Shown: piece after piece, positions 11,390 through 20,796 of the stretch | Layout of the letters: each line of letters opens with the position of its first letter | Position numbering within the stretch: the stretch's first letter is position 1 | DNA from: Isoetes taiwanensis | Lineage: Eukaryota; Streptophyta; Lycopodiopsida; Isoetales; Isoetaceae | NCBI GenBank assembly: GCA_021234155.1 | Contig: JAJEKV010000898.1 | Coordinates: 1 to 64,000, forward strand | Direction: 5' to 3' | Length of the DNA stretch: 64,000 bases | Made by a program: the position numbers and the translations under genes | The notes under the pieces: model-generated | Told to the model about the DNA's origin: nothing | What the model saw: only the letters and a program-made list of their open reading frames with translations | The model's database searches: none

Positions 11390-11456
11390 TCTCATACGTT
11401 GCGCCCGGCCCGATTTCTAAAATGTAGAAATGCTGTCCTGGCGCGACGATGTGAGA
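11390..11456. repeat. Hairpin H1 upstream of WYQ-type gene
   Basis: An imperfect palindrome of 67 bases. The arms TCTCATACGTTGCGCC and GGCGCGACGATGTGAGA pair with few mismatches. An inner stem GATTTCTA...TAGAAAT closes on AAATG. It is one of four copies, in two pairs. Confidence 0.75.
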
Positions 11457-11592
11457 TTTATGGTCCCTAATTGGGCTAGGATTACTCAATTTAGGTGATC
11501 TAAGGCTGTAATTCTACTAAACTCATCGAGGTTAGGTGAGAATTGACCCCTTACTTGGTCGATTTGGAGCTGTTTTGGGCATTTTGGGCATG

Positions 11593-11659
11593 GTCTCTGC
11601 GTTGCGCCCGGCCCGATTTCTAAAATGTAGAAATGTCGTCACGGCGCGACGTGTGAGAC
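11593..11659. repeat. Hairpin H2 upstream of WYQ-type gene
   Basis: Second copy of the same hairpin, 203 bases from H1. The outer arms are GTCTCTGCGTTGCGCC and GGCGCGACGTGTGAGAC; the inner GATTTCTAAAATGTAGAAAT is identical to H1. Confidence 0.75.
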
Positions 11660-11808
11660 TGCTCTCGTCTCAATTTTGCTCAAACTCCAATTTAATTAAA
11701 AAAAAAGGCTAGGGATCGATATCTTGACCCTATTTAAGCAGGTTTGGACACTTTATTTACACAAAATTTTCTTTATATTAACAAAATTTTTTCGGTCATT
11801 TACAAGGT

Positions 11809-13069
11809 TCAAAGGCGTTCTCCCTTGATGTGTGCGGCAAGATACATATCACGCCTCATGAGGGGTAACCCTCTTGGCGTGCCCGTGGGCCGTTGAATCT
11901 TCAAAATGTTTCACTAAGTGGGCTTGACGCCTCTTGCAAAACACGGCAACATCTCGTCGTCGCGGCGCGTATCCGTGTTGTATTCTTGGATGACAGCGGA
12001 CGGGGCAGCTGGAGCGGCGCCGTGGAATCAGGAGTCGTAACTCTTACGGAAGTGGCGGATCTCCTTGAGGCCTGTCTTCCTCCTGTTTCTTCTTGCTCAG
12101 CTTCTTCGGGTGCTTTCGTGGGGGGCTTGGGCTTTGGTGGAGGTGGCTTTTAGTGTCACGGCTCTTAATTCAGGTGCCTTCAATCGTTCTCACCGGTGCT
12201 CGGTAATAGGTGTTGTAGGCCTCCCGCTTAGCCATATATGCGTCGTGCTCCTTGATCCTCTTCTGATAGACCTTTAAGGGGTCTATCACATAAACTTCCA
12301 TTGCGGCCGTGGGGCCTTGACCCTATCCCGTCGGAATGGTGGGGGGCTTAGCCACTGTCCGGCCTCCCTCACGCTCTTGGGCGTGCGCTTCGGGTGCCTC
12401 TTCCTCTACGGCCAGGGGCTTTGAAGAGCTTGCCCGTCTGCGCCCGGCCGCGTAGTCTTAGTCGAATGTCGTCCGGTGGTGGGCGGGTCTCCCCTCCCGG
12501 GCGGCTTTCGTTGATGCCGGACCTGCCCTCTCTTCCCAACCTTCACCGACTTCCTCTTGCCCGCCTTGATGGCCTTGGCCCTCCTCTTCTTGGATCATGC
12601 GTCTTCCGATCCTTTGATCTCTACGCCGGCCCGCTGTTTGACCGTACTTGTGGACGGCGTGCTAGGGTCGGGCCTCTTCCTCGAGGGGTGAGTTCGGTGG
12701 TTCTTTGCTCCCTCCCTACACACTCCTCTGCCGGGTGGATCTCATGGGGGTTGTTCTTGGCCTATTGGTGGGTTCGCCTGTTCCCTACGCTCCTCCACGT
12801 GGGTTGGCGTCCCCCGGTGTTGCTCTATGCTTTGCTCAGCTTCCCGCCTCTGCCAGGTGCAATTCGCGGTTTGAGGATCTCGGTCCATGACGCCTGTCCG
12901 GTCGTCCTCCAAGATCTGTGTGGCCAAGGGCTCCGGTCCGACCTGATTCTCGGCGAAGATCCGTCGGCGTGGAAGAAGCGTTCAGAAAGAATCCTATGAA
13001 GGGGCTTTTGGCGACTGGAGGATCGCTTCGGCTAGGCTTCCTTGCGATGCGCCCCGTGCGGGCCATCAT
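11809..13069 (-). pseudogene. Histone H3-type gene of element 1, frameshifted
   Basis: Starts at 13069 with MMARTGRIARKPSR and continues SPFIGFFLNASSTPTD, which resembles IPQIYALLGRYMATDSD in the element 3 gene. A Q/E-rich part follows (QRREAEQSIEQHR, near 12815-12855). The C-terminus is a diverged H3 fold split over three frames: LKEIRHFRKSYDS (H3 ALREIRKYQKSTE), then VLQEAS, HLVKHFEDSTAHGHAKRVTP (H3 [20 protein letters not shown]) and DMYLAAHIKGERL-stop (H3 [13 protein letters not shown]-stop). The stop lies where H3 ends. A frame of 43 codons at 12170-12301 (MEVYVIDPLKVYQKRIKEHD) lies just before the H3 part and may belong to the tail. H3 homology is clear in the last 60 residues and weaker elsewhere. 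Not translatable as read. Confidence 0.72.
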
Positions 13070-13174
13070 TTTACAGGTTTCGTCCGATTGGAGCTAGCTG
13101 GCCGGAAGATCGCCTTGACAATCTGTGGTTTAAGTTCTCAGGAAAGGGACGGGAAAAATGGGAGGGGTCGGTTC

Positions 13175-13182
13175 TATTTATA
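13175..13182 (-). promoter_or_regulatory. TATA box of the H3-type gene, element 1
   Basis: TATAAATA on the minus strand, 106 bases before the ATG at 13069 and just downstream of hairpins H3 and H4. Same motif and spacing as at 11202-11209. Confidence 0.6.
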
Positions 13183-13259
13183 GGGGCCAATTTTAGGTCA
13201 ACTTTTTAAACTACCTTTTTGGGTTGTCTAAGGCATCTAAAACACCCTAATTAAGCAAG

Positions 13260-13325
13260 GTCTCACCGCGTTGCCCGGCCCGATTCCTAGAATCTAGAAA
13301 CTGTCTGGTAGCGGCGGTGTGAGAC
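13260..13325. repeat. Hairpin H3 upstream of H3-type gene
   Basis: Third copy of the hairpin: outer arms GTCTCACCGCGTTGC and GCGGCGGTGTGAGAC, inner stem GATTCCTAGAATCTAGAAA. The changes in the inner stem keep it self-complementary, which suggests that structure matters. Confidence 0.7.
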
Positions 13326-13446
13326 ATGGTGGAACCCACTATTAAATTAACATGTAACATGCTAAATCTACTAATTCTTAGCTTAAATTTAGAATTATCA
13401 AGATATTTTCTTGTAATTTACAACTTTTTGGTGTCAAAATTTGAAT

Positions 13447-13511
13447 GTCGCCGCGTTAGCCCGGCGCGATTTCTAAAATGTAGAAATCGTCTGGTGTGCG
13501 GCGTGTGAGAT
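13447..13511. repeat. Hairpin H4 upstream of H3-type gene
   Basis: Fourth copy. The left outer arm has lost GTCTCAC but GTCGCCGCGTT still pairs with the right arm; the inner GATTTCTAAAATGTAGAAAT is intact. Confidence 0.65.
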
Positions 13512-13700
13512 TCCTTTTTGGATGTTGGCTCATCAATTTTTAGTCTCTTTTACGTTTCTATTCTTTTTAACTGTTACTAGCTTAGCATAAACTACAAAAA
13601 TGAGAAAAAAATTTTTCTCATTTTTCGAGGGTTTGAGGATCCTATCAAGTTAGTGCTCGGGAACATGGCTGGTGCTTTGCTCTTGGTCTCCAAGAACATA

Positions 13701-13711
13701 GCTCGATACCA
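13701..13711 (-). promoter_or_regulatory. Primer binding site of element 1 (initiator-Met tRNA)
   Basis: Minus strand TGGTATCGAGC next to the 5' LTR, one deletion away from TGGTATCAGAGC, the complement of the 3' end of plant initiator-Met tRNA. It fixes the element's orientation and the inner LTR edge. Confidence 0.8.
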
Positions 13712-13712
13712 C

Positions 13713-15502
13713 TGCGGCGTCCCCACTGTATGCACGGTGCCCTCACCGTATACAAGCTGAGTTCATCCCCATGCCAGCTCCATGCTAATACGGGGCCCTC
13801 CCACATGACACCGCAACCGTGGCGGGTTCGGTGGGAAAGTGGAAGGGTCATTGCACCCGCCTCCCTCGAGGGGCCTACCCTAGGCTGAGGCGTAAACATA
13901 CATGTCGGTAGGCACATACATCAATATCATATGACCATCACGGAAGGATGGCCCTCCCACATATCTCGCATAGACAAAGATCAAACACATCACATAGGGA
14001 ATCCTACCCAAGGCTCAGGACTCAAAGGGATGACCGACCGCTTGGGTCTCCGAGAGTTCATTGCGCATGCACTATGGCAATGGATTTGGCCGCAAAGGAA
14101 TATGGCTTAAGGTTGTCCACTCCCATCCGCCCCTCTGCGTACATTTTGCGGATAGGTTGAACCCCGGGGTTGGACCGTAGTCTGCCGGGATCATAGCCAA
14201 AGGGGCTATAGCCGGGTTATCTCTCCTGCACCGATGAGGCGGTAGGGAGGTTTCCCTCCCACCGGATGATCAATGCCATAGCAAAGTGCAACTAGAGGAC
14301 ACCAACCGCCCGTACTCGACTTTTAACCCACTTGAAGGGAACTACCACCACGACCGGGTCAGGCCCGTGCCCCCGACAACCACCGCGCATGGACCTCGCT
14401 GAAACCCCCGGGTGGCACCGCCGCCAGCCGCGACCTCTTATCCCCAACGGTGTCGAACTCATACTCGGGGTGCCGGGTCCACGAGGTATTAAAGCTAGTT
14501 CTGCGGTGCCCTCGGGTAGACTTTACATAGAGAGCAACCGCTATGGACACGACCACCCTTATCAACCGGTGGAGCCCTAAGAACACAACACAAAGCGGGC
14601 TGTTATGCAGGGGCCGCAACTATGGTGTGCTAGAGAGGCTACTCTAGGAGCATCAACTACAAGGCTTTAGGTCTCTACCCCCTTCCCAATACAAGGAGTT
14701 CACAGAGATACATCATCCATGTACATCATGTAGGAAGAACTAAAGAACAAGATCTAATCTATATCATAGAGTTAGGTTCTTTAGTTAGAATCGCTATCTA
14801 GAGTTCTAGAGGGCTGCTATGGGCAATCTAATAGGCTAAACCCTCTTGATTCAATGCCTAAAAATAGGGTTTAGACTATCTAATTCACCAAATACTGATC
14901 CATGAGGGGCTCCTCGACTGAAAGCTCGACCGACCATCCTGGCAAACTTTCGAATCTCGAGGAACTAAGGATGTAATTCTCCCCAATCAGTTCGGGATGC
15001 GGTTTTGGCTGTTGAGGCTGACAAAATGAGTTCTCAAAACCCAAAAATCGAAAATTAGGTTAGTTAGGGTTTCCAACCCTATATAGACAAGGGGGTGGCT
15101 AGGGTTTCCAATTATCCCCTTTGGCATGTGGGATAATTGGTAATGGGCCCACTTGCCTTTAAGGCTTAGGTGGCCAAATGTGCCCACATGGAAATGTGTG
15201 CACCCAAATGTGCTCACATGGAAATGTGTGCACATTAATGAATGTGTACATTGGAAAATGTGCACCTTAATTGCTCCTATGGGTATGGCCCACTTGGCAT
15301 CAAGTGGCCACATGGAAATGTGTGCCCACATTAATGTGTACATTGGAAAATGTGCACATTAATGCTAATGCACATTCTTAGCAAGTTGCCCTAGGGGCTA
15401 CCCATGGCTACACGTTGGCGCACACGCCAATCGGGTGGCGTGTCGCGACGGCGTGGCAGTACAATATACGCCCCGGGGCGATAATCTTGGCCGGAACGCG
15501 GG
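13713..15502 (-). repeat. 5' LTR of element 1
   Basis: Pairs with 1995-3789 over its whole length, including the TATA block (15080-15087) and the TGTGCACA repeats (about 15177-15375). The inner edge abuts the primer binding site. The outer edge is blurred: the last 25 bases diverge from the other copy, so 15502 is approximate and no target duplication can be read. Confidence 0.82.
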
Positions 15503-15542
15503 GGGGATATCCGGGTAGCAACGGGCTTGCCGCCCATGTAAT

Positions 15543-16240
15543 TTGAGTCCCATAGGCCGCATTGGACTCATGGGGGCGATAAAAAGAACCTTCCTTCCTT
15601 CCTTTCCTTCCTACTTTAAATGTAGACCTTTAAGCCATGAATGTCTTGAGCCTTACCATTTGCAAAGAGATGCAATACCATCCGCAATCTCTCTATGGAA
15701 ATTGATAAGTCCGATTTCGTCTTCTCCCTCCTTGGCTATCATCTTCGGTACAAGGCCGGACCACATATCTCCATAACTCTAGCACATAATGGAATCTCCT
15801 CTTGCTTATGGCTCCTAAGACCCCTGTGAGAATAATTTGGGCTCATCCGGATAGCATTGGCGAGAAGTTGTTGGCGGTTTTTTATAAATAACCTCTTGTT
15901 ATTAAGCACTAAATTCTTATATTCTTTGTTTCTGAGAACTTTTTGTGATCCGAGTTTGCTCTTTTCCACTTTTCTTTGGCATTTCTACAATCCCGGTCAA
16001 ACCAAGCCTTACATGGTAGCCCTTTTTTTGCCATGTGTGAGGAGAATATCTCCTGTGCTGCTTCCTCCAATACCTCCATTAACTGCTGATTCAATGTATC
16101 TAAATCCTTTTCCCAGGATCGGATTGCTATTTTCTGCTCCACACAACTGCGGTACTAAGTCTGCAAATGTGGTTTCATGGAATACATTATTTGTTTGGAT
16201 TTTGGTAGCTCATCCTACTCTTGAACCGTAAGCCCGAAGA
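15543..16240 (-). pseudogene. LINE fragment, endonuclease-RT linker
   Basis: Minus strand reads KAWFDRDCRNAKEKWKRA (about 15975-16030), the WFDxxCRxAKxxW block after the endonuclease domain of plant LINEs, then after a frame change LVLNNKRLFIKNRQQLL (about 15870-15920). No reverse transcriptase follows on the left, because element 1 begins there. Probably a LINE broken by that insertion or 5' truncated. Confidence 0.6.
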
Positions 16241-16348
16241 ATAAAGGATGTGATCAAATTCTATCTCTACTTCCCAACTTCAAAACTTGTAATATCTTCT
16301 AATCCTTCTTGACATTACTAAATGATCCACAATACTTCTCGTGCAAGT

Positions 16349-16406
16349 AGAGAGAGAGAGAGAAAGAGAGAGAGAGAGGGAGGGAGGGAGGGAGGGAGGA
16401 GGAGAG
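16349..16406. repeat. GA / GGGA microsatellite
   Basis: (AG)n with one AAAG interruption runs into (GGGA)n and ends GGAGGAGAGG. Simple repeat. Confidence 0.9.
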
Positions 16407-17155
16407 GAATGACATTTCGATCCATGTGATACAAACGAATGCTTTAGTAGGTCAATTTGCCCAAGTGGCCATCATCGGGAAAGGATTTTGTTTTGGTGTG
16501 TTATGGAAGATATTATTTTTTAGGCTCAGGAAAAAAATAAGAAATAAAAAAACATTGGCAACTTTAGAAATAACATATAACATTAAATGTACCACAGATC
16601 CCATAACACACCAATATTCAATATTTTTTTGTTCGATACATAAAACAACCGGCAACAACCTAGTTCTACTTCTTAGCAGACTCAACTTGCATCTTGATAA
16701 AGGGTCCAAGACACGAAGACTATGCCCATTTTCTCGCATACCCTACAATTGGGATGTTCCATGACCACATCGATGCTTTTGGCCATATTAAAGCAATAGA
16801 CTTGAACTTATGTTGTTCTAAAGTCGAGGTCAAGGTCTCGAAGCAACAAGGGATGTTGTGTTGTAACAACACATGGTTAACCATTGATTCTTGAAGAAAC
16901 GTTAAATTTCTTGATATGGGAGCACATAGCATTATTCGTATCCTCCCAAATACATTTTATCAAAGACTTGATGCACATAGATTCTCGGATGTACACCCTA
17001 TGGCAATTATGTTTCAGCCCCTAACTTTGATAAAATCAACTTTTGATATTGTTGGCATTCCTCCTTTTACACATCCTTGGAAGAGACAACCCTGCCACTA
17101 CCTTGCACATAAAAACCCGTCTACTTTGTTTTTCAAGGGGTGCTTCTGACTGCAG
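16407..17155. other. A-T-rich stretch, no gene assigned
   Basis: Frames of 65-95 codons occur on both strands (for example 16720-16932 minus and 16916-17149 plus), but none shows a motif I recognise. CTGACTGCAG at 17146-17155 could be a splice acceptor for the frame that follows. Confidence 0.3.
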
Positions 17156-17543
17156 TCACTCAAACTAACAAAATCAAATGTTGGTTGTCTTGGATTCCGA
17201 CGGTTCTATCTTTACTTGTATCAATTTCTACAATTTGTGGGATGGGCACCAAACTTTACGAAAAGGACAGGCTGTCAAAAGAAATAACAAAGGAAAAGGA
17301 ACATCAACAAGCAATACAAGAGTGTGTTGATGATCTTGAAGTGAATGGTATAGATGTTGATCCTATCTCTTGCAAAGCAGTAAATAAAAGAGCTAAGGAT
17401 GATAATGGGGATGATACATTTACTCCATACTTTTATCTTATCACATGTAAGGATAAGAAGATGAAATTAGTATTTTCTCAGATATTGATATTTTCTATAC
17501 TTGTTATCGCCTATTGTACCTCAATAATAATTGTGACGTGCTA
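17156..17543 (+). CDS. Hypothetical membrane protein exon
   Basis: An uninterrupted plus-strand frame ending in TAG at 17541-17543, unlike the broken frames around it. It has a hydrophobic segment (WLSWIPTVLSLLVSISTICG, near 17170-17230), a charged middle (KDRLSKEITKEKEHQQAIQE, then VNGIDVDPISCK and a KRAKDDNGDDTF stretch) and a second hydrophobic segment (LVFSQILIFSILVIAYCTSI) near the C-terminus. Two membrane passes around a soluble loop of about 70 residues fit best. There is no ATG at its head; the first in-frame ATG is 17242, inside the first hydrophobic region, so an upstream exon is likely. Family unknown. Confidence 0.45.
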
Positions 17544-17735
17544 GCTAGCACAGTATGCATATATGTTTTGCAATTTTTTATTTGAATCGTGATAATATTG
17601 CCATCCTGGAAAAGCTTTCCATCGTGTGGGCTTTTATTGCAATATTCTATATTGAATGCACATACACAACATCATACTTATAGGTTGTCAAAAGATAGAA
17701 TTTGTAGTCTTATATAGATAATGTAACATTCCCTC

Positions 17736-19110
17736 TCATGACGGCGGAATTTGCCATTGGATGCTTTCATGCACTGCAATTCCATTAGAAAATTTTATCA
17801 GCTGTAAGGCTTCGGCCATTCTGGGTGATGCAAAGTTATGAGTACTACCCGTATCCATAAGAATGACAAAAGGTTTACAATCTACTTGGCCAACCGTAGA
17901 AATGACAGAGGGCTGGTGGTCGGCTTGACCGGTTTCAATAGCAGCGTAAATGTGAGACTCACTTGTTATATAGTCGGTAGCGCCATCCTCGCCGGTATAT
18001 CCTGTCCTCCCAATCCATGTTCCGTTAGGGCAGCTTTGCAATCGCTCGTGTGATGAAAGGGCATTCCTCGCATACGGTGGCCGTGGCGTAAAACACCGAT
18101 AATGGGCCTTCTCCCCGTGAATCGTTCTCACGCTGATCCCTAGAAATAGTTTGGAGGATATCCCTGAAGGCCCCTGCAGTGTTGGTAGGCTTCTCTGGCA
18201 CAATGAAGGAAACTTTCTTCTCAGCCTTCTGATATCCAGTAGAGGCGGGAGGCCCTAGACTAGGTGAGCGCTCTCTATAAGGTGTATACCCCTTGTTTTG
18301 AGGAAACGAAGAGGGTCGTGGTGGCTGGTACCTTGGGGTGTCTTCCTCTAGGCTAAGGGCTTTAGCCTCCCGCCGCAATGGTCTTAAGGTCTATGCTCGA
18401 ACCATCTTCCTTATGGTAGGGGATAAGCCCTCTATATAGCCTTCGACGGCCCTACGCTCATTAATCCCTAGGACGTATAAGCGTAAGCGCATAAACTCAT
18501 ATGTATAAGCCTGGACAGTCATGTTTTTCTGTTTGGATCAAGTTTGGATCTGTTGGCAACGATGAGTCTTTGGTACATAATGTGATTTGAAGGCTTTGGC
18601 AAAAAATTTTGTAGCGGCACCTTCCCTCATGTGAGCCCATGAGCTGAGCATATCCTTTTCCAGCAGATTCGTTCGACCACTCGTAAGATTGGTGGTGGCT
18701 TGCCGATATCCTTGCTCGGCCATCCCATATCCCAAACTCCGCATTTTTGGTCCAACCATGATTCGGCATCTACCCCATTCCCGGTTTTCCTCGAGAATTG
18801 GCGCGAGCTTCCCATTCTTCCATATGCTAGTGATGGTGGGAATCCCCCCGATAATCCTTTTGCCGGTCTTGGCATTATCGGCCTCATCCTCGGAGGAATC
18901 GGAAAAGTCAAGACTCAGAGGCAAAGATTTGAGGACTTAACTAGGGCGTGTCCTTTTTTAGATCGACTTCTGTGCCGTGAGGGCGCAGTGTGGTGCAGCC
19001 GCGGGTTCATTGGAGCAAGAATCTCTAGTCCATATTCCCGTGGCGCATTCTCGCTGCAACACGTATGCTTGGAGCTCGGTAAGTCGGCGCTTCATAATGG
19101 TGAGCCCTGC
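17736..19110 (-). pseudogene. Gypsy gag-protease fragment (minus)
   Basis: From right to left: LTIMKRRLTELQAYVLQREC near 19045-19105 (gag start region), an acidic stretch SLDFSDSSEDEADN near 18875-18920, capsid text SSWAHMREGAATKFFAKAFK near 18600-18660, then a cysteine-containing linker and ILMDTGSTHNFASPRMAEAL near 17800-17860, the retropepsin active site with an intact DTGS. No reverse transcriptase follows to the left. Frame changes occur in the gag part. A chromovirus-type gag-protease is the best reading. Confidence 0.75.
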
Positions 19111-19761
19111 TTAGGGTAAGAGACGTCCCGTTGAAGCGGGTGTAAGCCAAGGGGAGGGTGTGCACCGCCTAGATAGAACAAGTCAAAGATAAGCATACTC
19201 ATTCCATTTGTGATAACAATAAGATTACAAAAGGAAAATACGCTTATCATTAAGATGAAACCCACGGCTACAAGAAACTTTTGGCTATACAACGAGAAAA
19301 CTAAGGTTACATGTAGACAAGAGAAGTCCTTAAACAACTAGCTTAGCCGCATGATGAAGGCGAGATAGAATAGAGTATCGAATACTCTCCCTCTTTGCCA
19401 AAACCATTTTGTACCTAGCCCAAACCTCGAATTATAACATACTAATAGTCCAAAGTAAAGGGTGATGATTAACAAATTAAAGAGGTCTCGGTGCATAAAA
19501 TATTCGCGAGAGGTGATCGTCGTGATCAAGAAGGCCGCGGCTTAGTACAATCCCAATAATTCCAAGTGCAAATGCTCTAAAAGCGTGCTCTCACGAAGGA
19601 TGTTAACGATCTCAAAACCCTTGATGGGGTTTTATGGCTCCCCTTCATCCCCGCGCTTCCTCCTCTTCATAATCTTCGCCGTCATCTTCATATTCTTCAT
19701 CATCTTCCTCATAGTCTTGTCTCGCAACAGCGTGCTCGCCCTCTTCCACTTCTTTCCATTG
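19111..19761. other. Region upstream of gag fragment with acidic frame
   Basis: Mostly A-T-rich with no clear gene. On the minus strand near 19640-19760 there is an acidic run (EEDDEEYEDDGEDYEEEEAR). By position it sits where the WYQ-type gene ends in element 1, and that gene also turns acidic, but I cannot show homology. At 19762 the sequence changes abruptly to LTR sequence. Confidence 0.3.
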
Positions 19762-20447
19762 TTCCCTTCCCAACACAAGAGGAGCAAACATGATCAACCA
19801 TCATCACATCTCATCATATCATGGTAAACGTCCATAAGAACATCTTAACCTAATCATACATATCTAACTTACGGTTAGGGTTCCTTGATTAGGGTTCAAG
19901 ATGTTCAACAAGGGTTCTAGGATGGCTCTACTCGCATACAACATACGCACCCATCCGAGTGCTAACTTCCGGATGAACTACTATGAACTCTACTCCACCT
20001 ACTTGCTCGAAAGCACTCCCTCCCAATCTGGCGTCTCCATGCTCCTTGGCGTGGTGTCGGCCGTGTTCCTCCAAGATCGTGCACACACTTCGGGGTCGCT
20101 ACACCGCTATGCTACGACGAGCGATGCTCGAACGGGGTTTCGAAGTGCGTAGATGACTCTCCGTGTGCTAGGTTAGTGAAAAGAGGTCTAGGGTTGGGTT
20201 TTGGGCCAATATAGGTTAGGGTCCACATGGGATGCCATGTGGCACTAATGGGGAGGGGTGTGGCGGTTTGCCCAATAGGATAAGGCCATGTGGAAATGGG
20301 CCTTATCTCTAAGGTTATCTAAGTTAAGCATTTAACTTAGATATGCACCCATTACCACTTTCTAAGGTATACAAGGCTACAAAGGTAGACTTGTATTCGG
20401 TCCGTGAATATAACGTATTTATGGCGGTATATTCCTTGAACGCCACA
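19762..20447 (-). repeat. Truncated 3' LTR of element 2
   Basis: Near-identical to 24663-25360, from CCCTTCCCAACACAAGAGG to the outer end CGCCACA. About 950 bases matching the other half of the LTR (23713-24660) are absent. The missing half is the side away from the polypurine tract, so this is a breakpoint and not an LTR edge. Confidence 0.82.
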
Positions 20448-20460
20448 TTCTCCCCTTTAG
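20448..20460 (-). promoter_or_regulatory. Polypurine tract of element 2
   Basis: Minus strand CTAAAGGGGAGAA directly before the LTR start, the expected plus-strand primer. Confidence 0.75.
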
Positions 20461-20565
20461 GACAATCTTTGTCATCGACATTGGCCAAGGTGACGAACCT
20501 ACACTATCCCCACGCAAAAAACAACATAAGTATGCAACTTTAATTTAATTTAAATGATCAACTTC

Positions 20566-20796
20566 CTATTAAACAGGGTTCGAAAAAATTTCTAAGCCTT
20601 ACCAGATAATTTGCCGCCTATAGATAATACGTACCGGATTTAATATAGAATAAGACTCGGATATACCGGATTTTACACTAAACTATGTTATTTTGTACTG
20701 GAATTTTGCGGGCATCCAAAAACTAAACGGGAAATTTTGAATGCCAACCGGAGTTTTAAGGGCCTAACCCCCACTTTTTCGAACCCTGCTATTAAA
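20566..20796. mobile_element. hAT-type MITE with 8-base target duplication
   Basis: A 215-base element (20574-20788) with terminal inverted repeats CAGGGTTCGAAAAA, flanked by perfect 8-base direct repeats CTATTAAA (20566-20573 and 20789-20796). The 8-base duplication and CAGGG ends are hallmarks of hAT elements. It codes for nothing, so it depended on a transposase elsewhere. It sits in the 3' internal part of element 2 and is therefore younger than that element. Confidence 0.88.

Larger units (their letters stand above)
1995..15502 (-). mobile_element. Element 1: chromodomain Ty3/gypsy retrotransposon with H3 cassette
   Basis: A 13.5 kb minus-strand LTR retrotransposon. The LTRs lie at 13713-15502 (5') and 1995-3789 (3'). 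A primer binding site complementary to initiator-Met tRNA follows the 5' LTR at 13701-13711, and a polypurine tract precedes the 3' LTR at 3790-3805. From right to left the inside holds an H3-type gene, a WYQ-type gene, gag, protease, reverse transcriptase, RNase H, integrase and a chromodomain. This pol order and the terminal chromodomain place it among chromoviruses. The usual 5-6 kb internal region is enlarged to 9.9 kb by about 4 kb of extra genes before gag. All reading frames are interrupted. Confidence 0.88.

Noticed and set aside
12394-12999. A 201-codon plus-strand frame in element 1
   Set aside because: It lies opposite the H3-type gene, whose TATA box, start, H3 C-terminus and stop agree on the minus strand. 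The plus frame is proline/leucine-rich shadow text from GC-rich coding DNA.
13030-13069. Taking MARTGRIARKPSR as an H3 tail (ARTKQTARKS) on its own
   Set aside because: The match is short and could be chance. The H3 assignment rests on the C-terminal 60 residues.
11390-13511. A CRISPR-like array from the repeated hairpins
   Set aside because: Only four imperfect palindromes with large, unequal spacing, in plant nuclear DNA.
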